Source: Cryptomeria japonica (Eukaryota; Streptophyta; Pinopsida; Cupressales; Cupressaceae). Taken from it: 64,000 bases of DNA. The DNA is taken from NCBI RefSeq assembly GCF_030272615.1, contig NC_081411.1, forward strand, positions 831,500,160 through 831,564,159. Reading direction: 5' to 3'. Numbering within the stretch: position 1 is the stretch's first letter; every line of letters starts with the position of its first letter. Below are positions 1 to 12,860 of the stretch, in pieces. The notes beneath the pieces are model-generated. The model was not told where the DNA came from and did not search any database. It saw nothing but the letters and a program-made list of their open reading frames with translations. A program made the translations under genes and the position numbers.

Positions 1-2682
1 TCATGGAGGATATGATGGTTAAGATAGAAGAATGAATAGGAACCATTGATAAGGGAGAACCAAGGCTTGGTTAAAGGATGGAACAAATGGAGAGATTTCT
101 TGGATATGAGATGGATGGATAGTGATAGGATACGGAGGACCAAATGATGTAGGGTAGGAGAATGGATATCCAAGTAATATGTTGCAAAGGAGTGTAATGC
201 CCCATAATAGAGGTAGTAGAATTAAGGATGGAAGGACTATGGATAAAAATGTATGAGATGGAAGGATAATGTGTAAGGGATATGGATGGAGGAGGAATTA
301 AGACTTGTACTTTCCCAAGCATGCATCGACGTTATTTTTCTTCTAGTTTGATCAAAGTCAAAGGTATGAATGGAGGATGTATTTGGTGTTGGAAACAACA
401 ATGAAGGAAAACTAAGAGGGGGGTGAATCAGTTTTCACCAGATTAAATAATTTAAGTACAATCTCAGATCTGATCAACAACAATAAGAACACAATAACAT
501 AAACACACATAACACCAATATTTTGACATGGAAAACTCGGTTAAGGAAAAGACCAATGTGGAAACCTGCCCACAATAAGATGATACTCTATAGTAGTATG
601 TGTAAATATTACAATGGGGAATGCACATGCATTCAGACACGCTACCTAGAGCTCACTGCTCAAAATATAATGACCCAGAAGACTAGATCCCTCAAGGAAG
701 GTTAACTACCTTACAATAATATTCAAACTACAATCTGGTTTACATGAACTAAAATATTATCATCTCCAAATGTCTAATGACAGTTCCGGTTAAGCACATT
801 TGTATGCTCTGCAACACTCTCTGCTCAACACTTCACACAGAAAAATGAATTCACTTATCCACACATACACCACTCTCTGGTAATGCAGAAACAACACTCA
901 TATACAAATTACATGAATATAACACCTATTTATATAAATATCAACCTTGACTACAAGGTCGGCTCAACCCTTAACACCTAATTACAAAATTGCATCATAT
1001 GATACATAAATCGACCACCAGACCAATACAATGCCATAGACGACATAGCATGGACCCAAACTAAATCCTTGAACATGCAATGCCACCAGAAAACCTACCA
1101 AGATCAACCATAACATGCTACACCATCAAAAATATCGTATAACATGAACAACACCATCGGACCCATAAAATCTTCAATAATTCGCACAATGATCAATGTG
1201 GATCAGCAAAAAAAATAGGGCATGATTAGGAAACACCAACAAGCAGGTTAGAACCATCTGCAATAGCTACACCAACACCACTTAATCAAATCTGTATCGA
1301 TCAACACATTGATACTCAACAATAGCAACTGGGACAAGAAAGATAACTTGCAGAGCACCAAATCATGAACCATCTGCATTGAAGATACACATGAACATCC
1401 CAAACACTCTCCCAAATCCGCAACCAAAGTATGATCATACTGGAGCAAATTGGATCAAATACCAACTCAACTCTCTACAATCACTGGAACACCAAAACAT
1501 AGGAATATGTTGACATCGATGACAACAACATATCTTAGCAACCACAATATCCAACATTTGGATAGGTTGGGTAATGTGAGATGAAGAATATGGGTAGGAT
1601 AGTCAAGATCAAAGCTGGGAAACGAGGTTGGACTTAGATAGGATGTAGAGGATAACGGATATGGAAGATGTGGATGGTAGGATGGCACAAATGAAGCTTA
1701 CTCCCAAGTGAAGAGTGCAAAAGGATGGGGAATTGCTCATGACACAAATGCATGCAAATGTAATAAATATAATATGCATATAAACTTAGCCTATTCAAGA
1801 AAGTGCATTCAAACCTCAAAATAATAAGTATTTTGATATGTTGATTGGTTGGATGTGGCTTTCCGTTGATCCAAAAACATGATGGTATGATAAGAGTGAT
1901 TGAGTGATGAAATGGCCAACATAATGATAGCATATGAAGAGATGATAAAAATGAGAGAGGAGGCCTCAATTTATAGATTTTTCATGATAACAATTAATGG
2001 CCAAGATTTATTTTCAAATGGATGGTTACGCTTGGATAGGAGTGTTGTCCTAGATTTGGAGGCTTAGCCTGGTGACAAGTGTGACAAGGAGAAGTGATGT
2101 GTAAGGGTTAAGTATGCTCACACATGGGAAAGATCATGAAAGAGACATGTCTATGACATGTGTAAGAGATAGGTTGACTTGTGAAAGTGATGTGTAAGAG
2201 TTAGAGGGCTTGTGAAAATGACATGTGTAAGAGGTAGGGTGGCTATGATGTGACCTTTCATGCTCACACATGTGTAGGCAAGAGGGGGGTAGGGACGATT
2301 GTCATATGATGAAAATTTTAGATCTTGATCCTTGTAGATGGATTCAAAGGCTAGAGTGGACAAGGATTGAGGTGAGGTGGAATTTAATAATAGGGAAAAT
2401 AGTAATGAATATTAATTAGTATAAATCAATTAATTAAGTGTGAATAAATTAATAAGTTTAGTGAGATAAGGTTAGACATAATTAAATAAATTTAAATTTA
2501 CTTAAATAATGTTGAAGGATAAAGATGAAGGTTAAACTTAATTAAATAAATATAAATATATTTAATTAAGGGTGAGGGGTAAAGATAAAGGATTGATTAA
2601 ATAAATGATAAATATTTATTTAATTGGATAGAATGGGATAAGGTCACGTGTGGTCAAGAATGGACTAACTTATGTGTCTACA
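1..2682 (-). repeat. Partial 3' LTR region of decayed Ty3/gypsy element H
   Basis: The segment ends at 2675-2682 in TGTCTACA and is followed at once by TTTTGTCCCTCTTTGA, the complement of a polypurine tract. The same LTR-end/PPT junction is present in C (32927/32928) and D (47465/47466), so on the minus strand this is the start of a 3' LTR. AT-rich palindromes at about 2490-2630 match the position of those in C and D. The other LTR end is not identified and may lie before base 1. Part of the segment (20-386 plus 1562-1742) is repeated, diverged, at 3540-4100, so the true LTR may cover only the right part of this interval. Confidence 0.55.
387..1556 (-). mobile_element. Solo LTR S (copia-like)
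   Basis: The 1170-bp segment begins TGTTGG and ends CCAACA and is flanked by a perfect 5-bp duplication TTTGG (382-386 and 1557-1561). The diverged copy of the host sequence at 3895-3920 reads straight through this point, so an empty site is visible. It shares with the LTRs of A and B a CTAAGAGGGGGGTGAAT start and a TTTGACATGGAAA block, and a minus-strand TATA-like TATATAAATAG lies near 927-938. No internal coding sequence, PBS or second LTR is present, so it is best read as a solo LTR left by recombination. Small reading frames inside it are not convincing genes. Confidence 0.85.
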
Positions 2683-2729
2683 TTTTGTCCCTCTTTGATA
2701 TAGCATCATGAAGTGATGTTATATCAAAG
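2683..2729 (-). promoter_or_regulatory. Polypurine tract and adjoining stem-loop of H
   Basis: On the minus strand a purine run (AAAGAGGGACAAAA) touches the LTR start, the expected place for plus-strand DNA priming in an LTR retrotransposon. Beside it, 2693-2702 (CTTTGATATA) pairs perfectly with 2720-2729 (TATATCAAAG). After one imperfect position, CATCA pairs with TGATG around the loop TGAAG. C and D have a stem-loop at the same place with different arm sequences. Confidence 0.7.
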
Positions 2730-3539
2730 AAGAATAAAATATAATGGATAGAAAGGGATAAGGGTTAGTATCATGATGCCTTGGTCATTGGTGAGATGAG
2801 TAAATATGACAAGGAGGTAGTGGAATGCCCCCTCGAGAGGACATGCAAGTTCTAAAAACATGTGTGTGCTCTTGAAATGGATAACAAGACTATAGGATTA
2901 AGGATGCAAGGGAAAAGGAGAATGATTATGCAGGGATGGATAAAAGGAAGAATGTAGGAGGATCATGTTGTGGTGGTATGAGAAACCTATATTTGATATT
3001 GTACTTGACATTATGCACCAAGGTATGAGGAACCGGGATAACAAAATGCGAAGTACTTGGTCAAAAATATCAAATGCAAACACATGCCTTATGACACCAT
3101 GATATGGAAAACCATGATGCGTTTGTGGAAATAGGATGCAAAGACCACAATAAATACAAACAATGATAACACACACAAGCAACAAGAAATCATGCACAAC
3201 AAACCAAAAGCAAACAAAACCTTTGCCCTTAGTCACGCTAAAAAATAATGGATTAATTGATTGAGGATAACAATGTTAACATTAAGAAAAATACTTGCCC
3301 CAAGGATTGGGAAGGATACATCCCATGATGATAATTGGATTAAAGATTGATCAATGGATTATCAAATGATTTGGATCAATATTTTTGGATTTATTAAGGA
3401 TGATGAGTTATATTACAAGATTGGATTTCATGGATTGGGATTGATTTCATTAGATTGGATTGATTTAGAATTTTTTGGATTGGAGCATAAGGAAGGGATT
3501 AGATAGGATGGGAGCAAGATAAATGGATTGGATATGATT
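2730..3539. other. Non-coding post-LTR segment of H
   Basis: No supported gene. At 2825-2840 it carries GCCCCCTCGAGAGG, nearly identical to blocks at the same distance from the LTR in C (33021-33033) and D (47587-47600). The remainder is AT-rich and purine-biased on the plus strand, without a long reading frame that resembles a known family. Confidence 0.5.
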
Positions 3540-4105
3540 TTTAGGATAGAGGAATGAATGTGAACCAATGACAAGGGAGAACCAAGGCTTGGTAAAAGGA
3601 TGGAATGAATGGAGAGATTGCTTGGATAAGAGATGGATGGATTGAGTGGATAGATATGGAGGACTAAAGGATGGAGGGTAGGAGAATGGTGATCCAAGGA
3701 ATATGTCACAAAGGAGTGCAATTCCCCACATGAGTTAGTGCAATTAAGGATGGAAGGATTGTGGATAAAGGTGTAAAAGATGAAAGGGTAGTGAATAAGG
3801 GATATATATGGAAGAGGAATTGAGGCTTGTAATTTCCAAAGCATGCGCGGATATTTGTTTTCCTCTAACTTGATCAAGATCAAATGTAGGAATAGAGGAT
3901 GTATTTAGATAGGATGGGGAATACAAGATGGAGGATATGAGTAGTATAGTCAAGATAAAAAAAAAAGGAAATGAGGATGGACTTAGATAGGATGATAGAT
4001 AGGAGATGGAGGATAGAGGAGTGTGTGGATCTTAGGATAGTATGGATGAATCTTCCTCCCAAGTGTAGAGTACAAGAGGATGGGAGATTTACATGACACT
4101 TGTTT
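3540..4105. repeat. Second copy of the 20-386/1562-1742 sequence
   Basis: This stretch aligns with 20-386 and then 1562-1742, skipping exactly the solo LTR S. Shared anchors include GGGAGAACCAAGGCTTGG (near 55 and 3578) and GGATGGACTTAGATAGGATG-like sequence. By eye the copies differ at many positions, so the duplication is old and predates the S insertion. Minus-strand reading frames through it (for example 3428-3883) are low-complexity Pro/Ser/Ile/His-rich and I do not call them genes. Confidence 0.7.
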
Positions 4106-4260
4106 ACTAAGTTTTCATCACGGTACTTATCCCAAGTGCCACAAGAAGTGGTTTTCATTATTGAATTGATATTTCTCTTTACCTTTTTTTTCTTTTTCAT
4201 GTTTTTTTTTTCTTTTTCATGTTTTTTTTTTTCTATTTTTTTGGTATAGTTTGGATAAAT
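4106..4260 (-). repeat. Post-pol GTTTTCACC-type block of H
   Basis: GTTTTCATCACGG, GGTACTTATCCC, GCCAC and GGTTTTCATTATTG, followed by T-rich runs, match in order the blocks just after pol in C (37625-37810) and D (49385-49590). Its place between pol and the 3' LTR shows that H had the same plan as C and D. No coding function is evident. Confidence 0.65.
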
Positions 4261-4488
4261 ATGGAAGAGGATAAGTGGATGAATATAAGTGGATTTGGAG
4301 TATAGTGGATGTGTTAAAGGGAGATGGTGGAAGGACTCAAGAACCTAATTCCATGGATAGTATCCTTTGAAGATGTATTATAATGGACCAAGGCAATGCG
4401 AAGGTAAGCTCATAGATGTTGGTAGAAATGGATGGGGAAATGATATATATGGGGAGATGGATGAGGATAAGGATTTATAGAAATTATT

Positions 4489-6235
4489 GGATTAAAGTGA
4501 TGGGATTATGGATGATGGATGGTGGATAGTGGGTAGGGTGTTAGAAAACTTGTGGATATTTGGATGGGATGCTGGGATGATCACTATTGGCACACACCTT
4601 GAAGGGTGGTGGAGTTGTGGAGGAGAGAATTTAGAATTAAATGAAGGATAAAATATGGATTTTGGGACATGAGGACCCAAAATATATGAAGGGGATAATG
4701 GACTTAAGATAGTGGATTTTGGGACATAAGGACCCAACATGGAGTTGGAAGATGAGACATTTTTAGATGGTGGATCGGAGGACTTATGAAAGAAATAGAC
4801 TTTTGGATATAAAAGTTTGGATGCCAACTTGGATTTCTCTTTGAGATGCATTGCTTCTATGAGTGGTTTGGGAATCCACATGGTTTTTTATGTTTTTCTT
4901 TTTGGGCCTTTGTGGCCTTTTAAAATTTGCTTACTTTTGGATCATATGTGTCTTTTCTTGAGCATGTCTTTTGGATGGGACATTTTGATCCTTGGTTTTT
5001 TGTAGATTTTTGGCTTTATGCATTGTAGCTCTGACAGCCAAATTGATTCCAATAGCAATAGTATGGGTTCATGAAGATGGATGATCTTGATATTTTATGG
5101 ATAGGGTGGTGGAAGGAGAGTATTGGTGGGAAATAAATTATGTGTGCCTTTTTTGATCTTGCTTAGGGATTTGAGGTGATGGAGTGGTGGAATTTAATAT
5201 AAAATTGGTGGATGTGGTGGATGGAGACATGTAAGGACTCGAGATGAATGGAAGGGATGAAGGATTTAATTTTGAAACATAAGGACCCGAAATGGATGTG
5301 GATGATGAGGGAATGGAATTTAGGACATAAGGAACCAAAATAGGTTTGGAAGATGAGGGAGGGTAATATTTTGATTTATATGGAAATATTTTATATTTAA
5401 AAGGGATCAAAAGTATATGAACATCTTGAGCATGAGTTTTGTAGCCAAGGCCATATGAATTTTTATTTTCTTTGATTTGGAGGGTCTTCAATATGCCTTT
5501 TTCATGGAGGTCTAACCTTTTACTTGATAATTGATTTTTTGACAATTTTTTTTTTCCAATAGGATACTTATTATTTTGGAAACAAGATGAGAGTCCATTT
5601 TGAGGGGGATGGGAGTAGAAGAGATTTTAAGATCTTGGAGGAAATCATAGTGGATGAAGGTATAAGAGATTGTAAGATCTCGGAGGAAACTATAGTGGAT
5701 GAAGGTGGAAGAGACTTGGGTTGATAGTTATGGGATTCATGGATATCTTGGATAGAGGTAATAGTATGTTATGAAGGTTTGGGATCATGTGGGGGATTAG
5801 GAGAATGTGGAGGATTAGAAGGAATATTAGGATCTTGAGATGTATTGGGGTCATCAAATGGAGATGAAGGAATAATTTAATCTTAACTTGGGAGGGAATC
5901 ATGAGGGGTATTAGGGGGATTTCTCGGTCTTGGTTAGGAATGGGACCATTGCATGAAGGGATGTTTTGATCTTGATAATTAGGAATGGAGTTATGAGGGG
6001 GATTAGGAGGTATAATTGGAATTTTAGATGTAGTAGAGGGGATGCTTGGACCTTGAAATGGGGGGACGCTTCGATCTTGAGATGGGGGGATGCTTTGATC
6101 TTGATTTAAATGGGAATTCATGGTGGAATGCTTTGGAGCAAGCTCTTGGCATGTTTGGATTTGTGTAGATGGCATGATGGATTAGGAGATGTATCCTTGT
6201 ACTTGGGTGGATGGAGGGATGGGAGAATAATGAGG
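4489..6235 (-). pseudogene. Decayed gag/protease-region remnant of H
   Basis: Minus-strand frames here (4492-4881, 5138-5545, 5690-6175) are Pro/Ser/Asn-rich and interrupted by stops. The middle one contains a YGLGYK motif after a Lys-rich stretch, resembling the NRGLGY segment upstream of reverse transcriptase in element D (about 53460). No reverse transcriptase, RNase H or integrase can be read between this segment and the post-pol block at 4106, so H was probably non-autonomous. The reading continues in style (Pro/Asn/Ile-rich) across the G insertion at 19468-19885. The identification rests on composition, one motif and context, and 4261-4488 holds nothing I recognise. Confidence 0.4.
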
Positions 6236-6240
6236 CTTAG

Positions 6241-8215
6241 TGTAGTACCCCTACTCGTTTGAACTTATTGGACTCATATTTTATTATTGGTTGTTCTTAG
6301 TGGATACATTACCATAATTTGTGTAGATGTCTAAAAATGGTCAACGCTTGCGGAGTCATATTTTAACATTTGCGCATTGCCTTATTTTAGGGTTTTTGCG
6401 TCGCATTAACATTTCTTCCATGTTGCGCACTTGGTTTTTATCATTTGCGAGCTTCGAGTCATTCTTCTGCATTCTTCATTCATCTCGCTTTCGAATTCGG
6501 TCTTGTCAACAACAACTTTCAGTCATGATTTTGGTCAATCCTATCCTGTCGCATCAATATGCGTGCTCATTTTGGACATCGTCAATCCTAATTAGGGTTT
6601 TGTCATCTTGCGATCGATTTCAAATCGTCATCAATCTTATCATCATGCAATCGATTTTGTCATCGATCGTGGTCATTTTCAATCTTGTCATTTTGCAATC
6701 TATTTTGTCATCAATCTTTGTCTTCTTGTCAACTTTGTCATTTTGAGATCAATTTGTCATCGATCGTCGTCATCTTCTTAATCATGTCAATTTGGATCAA
6801 TTAGTCATTGTTCCTCATCAATTGGTGCATTTATCAATCAAATCATTTATCAATTCAAAATCATGATCATAATCGAATCGACGTCAATTATCCTTTGTCA
6901 CGACCCAATTGTCATCCTTGCATTTCTAATTCATCTTCTAGGGTTTCATGATTTATTCATTTAACCTTGTTTGTCATTTCTCCCTCTAGGTTAAATAATT
7001 TATTTATTTATCCTAAGTCTTCTCATCACAATTAAATATTTATTTAATTGGCTAACTTATTCCTCTTTTTGTGAATGAATTAATAAATGACAAATTATTA
7101 ATTAATTTACCTAATTTTATAATTTTCCATCATTTCTAATTTTCTAATTTCCTAATTTTCCTTATTTGTCCTAATTCCTAATTTCCACCTATTTTCTAAT
7201 TTCCTAATTTCAATTTCAACCTAATTAATTTCTCTCTAGTTTCTCCCTATTTTTGTGCTTCGGTGGAAGCATGAATTTCTCATGCGTCATACTTTTGACA
7301 TAGCAAGATGTCATAAGATTCTAGTTCTCTAACCTTTGCATTGGCAATATGTCATAATTCATGACATAGAAGGTGTCATAACCTTCTTCTTTCCACTCAA
7401 TTGTGCCATTTTTGAAATCAATTGCCTCTAATATCAATTTCATGCTAGTCTTGTCTTTTCTCCAATTTATCTATAAATTGGATGAATTTCTTCAATCAAG
7501 ACTAATTACTTTGTCGAATCAATCACGCTTCGAGTATTCTTGCGCTACTTGTCAATCTTGCTTTCACATTAGGTTTATGCACTTGAAGGTGAGATCCACA
7601 AACAAAGGCTATTTGGAGAAGAAAGAAGGACAATGGAGCCGCATGAAGGAGACATTCAGATCTGCATTTGGTTTGCTTAGTTTTTAATCTTGAATGTTTT
7701 GCTTTCATGTCTTTATTGAGTGTGTTTAGGATTGATCATTGCATTTGAGCTTTTGTGATTGAGCTAGATTAGTATTGATTTGCTTGTGATGATTTCCAGA
7801 TTCCTATATACAATTTGTTATTCAGACTTATTTGACATTATTTCATGCTTTATCTGGATATGAGATGCATAATTTATTTGCAGTATTTCAGTACTTGTGA
7901 TTTATGGCATTTTATGGATTATTGCTATGTACTGACACTTTACTTTATTTATGCAATGTGGAATTATATGTTGTGTGTCTGCAAGTGTATTGGATGCAAG
8001 GGGACAATTTTCCTTCACTCATTTCAGTGAGAGAGGGAACGTCATGATTCTCCTTCATCGGTGTGTATGTCATGTTTTCTATATTGTATATATGCATGTG
8101 TGGTTCGGTGATGCAGGATAATTGCAGGTACAAATACCAAGTAGGTACAGGGTATCGTCTCCACCTGGCTTCACATGTCTGAGCATGCCTTATATTTTTT
8201 GATGGAAGTGGAGGA
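6241..8215. other. Left arm of G, non-coding
   Basis: AT-rich sequence with no supported gene. It holds AT palindromes near 7030-7110 (AATTAAATATTTATTTAATT at about 7030) of the kind seen in the LTRs of C, D and H, then short TCCTAATTT-type runs to about 7240. The plus-strand frames 6327-6746 and 7403-7687 have no recognisable motif. Confidence 0.5.
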
Positions 8216-8220
8216 GATAG

Positions 8221-9338
8221 TGATGAATACTAAGAGGGGGGGTGAATTAGTATGCCAAAAATATTTGCACTTAAACACTTTGCTAGACTAACAGTAAACC
8301 GGTAAAATAGTTTAGCAGACAAACTGGTTAGCACACATGCAAACCAAATAGAAAATAATGCATTCACCCACAGAAGCACAATCACCATAACACAAGATAT
8401 TTTGACGTGGAAACCCAAATGGGAAAAACCATGGTGAGATGGAACTCACAAGTAACTATCTGCAGAATAGGAACCATACTGGTTAAGGTCATACAATGTT
8501 CTTTACCAGAACAGATCCTGTTAGGAATCTCAATCTCTGTTAGGAGATAAGTCCGATTAAAGACTACCTTGCTAGAGGATTTTAGATCCATAGATGTGAA
8601 CCACCTTGTTAGAGGATTTACAAAAGGCTTTTGGACCTACCCGATTAAGGGCTACAGACTTGTTGAAGATGTGAGTAATCAACAAGTGAGTGATCTAGCT
8701 AATAGCACAAATTGCTTGATTAGATCCTTGATAGCTCGTTCCTAATGCATTCCAGCATTACTTCAGTCTTCTACACATTCATACTCTCTCTAACTCATCA
8801 ACCACCTTAAACCCTCGCAACAACATCGAAAAAAAAAACTTAAAACCCTAGACATGATGTCCTTATAAAGGAATCTGATTTCATGTCGGTCCAATAGGAT
8901 TACAATACAATTTCCTAGGTTTAATGCATCTAGACATATTTTGTAACACAACACAAAAAGCACTGTTAAAGTGTCGACACCATCAAACAATCAGTGGATG
9001 GTAACTCATCACAAAATGTCGGTTGGTAACTCATCACAGAGTATTACCAGTTCATACAAAAAACCGGTTGTCGGTTTGACAAAATGAAGACTGGGAAATA
9101 TGTGTTTTATCACTTTGATCCTTCGTACCACTTGAGATCCTTGAACCGCTTGGGGTCAACATACCGCTTCAGATCGATAATCGCTTTCTGCAAAACACCA
9201 ATAGTCTAAGGACTATAATGCATCATACCGGTTGGAACAAGTACCGGCTGAGCTTTAACTTATACATACAAAAGTGATCTCAATGCAAGTGCGTGTCCAT
9301 CAATGACAATCACAACATAATCATCAAAAATGCCAGCA
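8221..9338 (-). repeat. 3' LTR of A
   Basis: Begins TGATGAATAC and ends GCCAGCA on the plus strand, aligning end to end with the right LTR apart from scattered substitutions and small indels. It is rich in ACCGGTT, CCGGT and GTCGGTT motifs. A minus-strand TATA-like TTTATAAGGAC lies near 8871-8880. Confidence 0.9.
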
Positions 9339-9352
9339 TTCTCCCCCTTTGG
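9339..9352 (-). promoter_or_regulatory. Polypurine tract of A
   Basis: Plus-strand TTCTCCCCCTTTGG directly inside the left LTR; on the element strand this is CCAAAGGGGGAGAA next to the 3' LTR. The following GCATTGATGGCAA is identical at the same place in B (24709-24721). Confidence 0.85.
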
Positions 9353-9649
9353 CATTGATGGCAACACTTAGGAAATTTTGACATCTAAGTGTTTTACAAC
9401 AAAAATATGCCAGAATCAAAATTACTCCCCCTAAGCATATACACTATCCCTTTTGCAGAAAATACAATGTCTACTACTTCTTAATAGAAATAACATGAAA
9501 GTATACATCAAAACACTCAAAATTTATACTTCTCCCCCTTTGCCAACAATGAAAACAAAATATTACAGACTAACACCTATGTCATTAGTATTAAAAGAAT
9601 AAGAGTTTATGACAATAAGGAATAAAACTTGTCAAAAATAGATTTAAAG

Positions 9650-12600
9650 TCCTGCAAGAATTGTTTCATAGATAAAGACCAGGAATCAAGTAGGGAGGTT
9701 GCCACTTCTTTCCCTATCTGCATCTGGGAGACCTGTTCTTCCATGGCGTCTATTGTGCTCATCTCCTGTGTCGCCGTTAAGGCATCCAGATTAAGATAGC
9801 ACTTCTGAAGTATTTACAGATGTGGGAGTAGAACCAGTTGTAGCTCCTACAAATCCTGTGACTGAGTGCTTATTTCCAACTCTATTTTGGCAGACTAGAT
9901 ATGAAACCAGTGAATGGTTCACCCATAAGATGTAAAAGAGTCATATGGCAGCTTGAAAGTACTCATATATGACTGTAAATTAGAATGAAGCTTTTGCTTC
10001 TGTGCAAGCACATCGTCACAGAACAGATGGGGCTGGCAAATCTTGCTAAGTAGAATATTCCCCTCATCTAGAGCATTCCTTATATCCTTCTGTGTTTTTT
10101 GCAATTCAAACCAGAGCTCATTAAGCTTCTTCGCCAGGGCAATGTTGAGAGCCTTTTGATGCTCTTTCTTGGCATTTGCCTCTGCTACCTCCTCTAAGCT
10201 CTACACTTGATCATCCACTACTGTGCATAGGAGCTTCAATTGGGCCAATGATGAGTCAGTGCTGGGAAGGTTTGTGTCGGGTAACAAACCAGTAAGAGTG
10301 TCCACTACCGCTTGGATCACATCTTGCTCCTTTTTCCTCCGTATGACTTCAAGGCGTTCTTGAGCAACCTTGATGCTCTACAGTAGCTCCATTTCACTTA
10401 CAGATTGGAGGTCAATCTGACTGGTGAGGTCAGCTGGTTTGGCTTGACTACCAGTTGCCTTAGATGTCTCCATCTGTGTGCTCTTTGCCGCTTCTTCTTC
10501 CTTGTCTTCCTCTACCTTCTTCTTCTCCACCTCTTCTCCTCTTCCTTTTCTTCCTCCTCCTTCTTCTTTTATGCTTCCTTTCTCTTCTCCTCTTCCTTTC
10601 TCTTCCCCTCTTCCTTTCTTTTCTTCTCTTCTTCTTTTCTCTTTTCTTCCTGTTTCCGTTTCTCCTCATCTTCTTCCTTCTTCTTCTTGTCCTCTTCCTT
10701 TTTCTTCTTCTCCTCTTCATCCTTCTTCTTCTTCTCCTCTCCGTCCTTCTTCTTCTTCTCCTCTTCATTCTTCTTCTTTTCCTCTTCTGCTTTCTTCTTC
10801 TCTGCTTGCTTCTTTGCTTCCTCCTTTTTGTCCTCAGTTTCCTTTTGCTTATCTACCTGTTATGCCTGCTTCTCTTGTCCTGTTACTTCCGATGGTGTAC
10901 CCTGAGCAACATCCTCTCCATCTAGAGCATCGACATCAATGGTGTCTATGGGTTCAGTGACCGAGTTTCCTTCATTATCAAACACTTCATCCGGCTTGGT
11001 TATTGTCGATTCTTTCTCAAACTTCCTGTTGGCTTTAGCCACTCGATGCATCTTAAGAGCTTCTAGAGCAAGAGTGTGTGTATTCTTGAGCACTTCTTGG
11101 CCCTTCCCTTCTAGTAACAGGAGTCTTATTCTTCTCATGAAGAAGAGGCCTTTGTATTTATTCATAACTTCAAACAGTTCTGAATTTGATACGTCAGGAA
11201 AATGTTCAGCAAAAACTTTCTCTCTCATTTCCTATTCCTACTCTATGGCAATGCACCATTTATTGTCTAAGGACTTATACAAAGAATCTGGTGTCTCAGA
11301 TCTAATCTCTGAAGGTGACCAGTCATTAACACATAAATACTGAATGATTTATTTTTCAACTGCTTCTTTTTCATCATCATTAAAGTCATCAAAACAATCA
11401 ATCAAATCATTTAGCACTTTTCTCCTAATGTTTTTGATGGTTCTTTGACAATGTGTCAAAGGTTTGTAGGAGGAGATGTCAATATTTACCGGTGCTGATG
11501 ATGTTAGTTCATTCTTTGTCTTTTTCTTTACTTGTCTTGTCTTCTTAGGTTTTTCCTCAGACATAGTTTCTTCTGAGTCTGGTGAGTTATTCCTTGTCTT
11601 CTTCTTTCTCTCGAAGACTTTGGCAGGTGCTGCTACCGGTTTCTTCTTTGCAGGTGACCGCTTGGTCACTTTGGGACTGGCTGCAGTAACTGGTGTCGAT
11701 TCCGATGGCACTGCATTTCCTTTCTTTTCAGGAGGTTCTTCAACTGGTGCAACCCTTTCTAGATAGGTGTCAGTTCTCTTTTCCTTAAGATCTAGGGGTG
11801 AGGCAATTAGGGTAGAGGCATACCCATCCAGCATATCATACATCACCTCATAGCCCATAGGCTCCACTTCTTCTTGTCTAGGCTCAATGGCCTCCATTAT
11901 GCATTGATCAACTTTGATGATAAAGCAGATATCCTCTTCATATTTCTTGACAATGTCACTAGATATCCTCATCCTTAGGCTCATCTTGCTTCTAAACTCA
12001 TCAAAGTACTTGTTCAGAACATTAGGGTAACCGGTTCCAATTGCTTGCAGGCTTTCTTTGATCTGCTTGGTAACTGGTTGGTCCGCAGACCACTGAATAT
12101 CTCCCACTCCTAGGAAGTAACCCTGAAAATAAAAGAATAATCTGACCAATAGCTGACCAAACTTGAACTTCAATGCATTATCCTGTTTGATTGACTTAAG
12201 GTTCAAAAGGAGCTGCCTTTGCATACCGGTGCAGAGGTCAAATGATGCATCTTCCTTGATCATCCGATAAGCGGCATTTATTGCTGCAACAGATACAAAG
12301 TTAATTCTACTGGCTGAGAATGTCTGGTATCCAATCACCATGCACGCATATTTCACAAGGTCATCCTTGATGGAATTAACAGTCATTCCTCATGAGTCGC
12401 TCACTAAATCGGTGAGCTTGCACATTTCCATTTTGCTGACCTTCCTTAGGGATGGCACATCCCCTGTATTGCACAAACCGGTGACTGGATGAATAGCTTG
12501 AGGAGTGAAATCATGTGTTCTCTCCAGGTACATCTTGTCACCATGAACTCTACTTAGAATGATTCTAATGTGGTCATCTATGAAATCCTCCAGGAAGTAG

Positions 12601-12860
12601 ACCGCATTGTGAAGTTTCTTCTTCTCCAAAATGCTATACTCCGATTTGATCTTTTTATCCTTCCCATAGAATAGACCTAGCTACGAATGGATCACAAGAG
12701 ACCCTAGGTCTTCGATTTTGCAATTTATATAATCTGAAATCCCTTCTTCTACTATAACCCTGGTTGATACTTGTGACAAAGCATTATATTTTAATTTTCT
12801 TTGAATGAAATCCATAGAATCAACAGTTGCACTGGAACTATCATGAGATGCGGAAGCCAT
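9650..12860 (-). pseudogene. ORF2 of A, unrecognised protein of roughly 980 residues, with stops
   Basis: Reading starts at ATG 12860 (MASASHDSSS) and continues to about 9919. One frame holds from 12860 to about 10550 with in-frame stops near 12682, 12390, 11349, 11240 and 10860, then a frameshift near 10540. Parts in order: an Ile/Leu-rich N-terminal half without a motif I know (12860-11800); a Lys/Pro-rich linker with KRSPAKKK and KKTRQVKKK, basic and possibly nucleic-acid binding (about 11700-11470); an acidic stretch; then about 110 residues of repeated K/E blocks (10850-10520) predicted as a long charged helix; then a heptad-like Leu/Gln-rich tail. It lies downstream of gag where pol would be. 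I do not recognise the family and assign no function. Confidence 0.6.

Noticed and set aside
3428-4200. Pro/Ser/Ile/His-rich minus-strand frames
   Set aside because: Low-complexity readings of a purine-rich repeat; its copy at 20-386 does not preserve them.
6327-6746. 139-codon plus-strand frame
   Set aside because: Composed of diverged TCATCxATC-type runs, with no recognisable domain.
10405-10960. Long Ser/Phe/Leu-rich plus-strand frames
   Set aside because: They are the antisense shadow of the Lys/Glu-repeat part of A's ORF2; composition is forced by GAA/GAG/AAG repeats.
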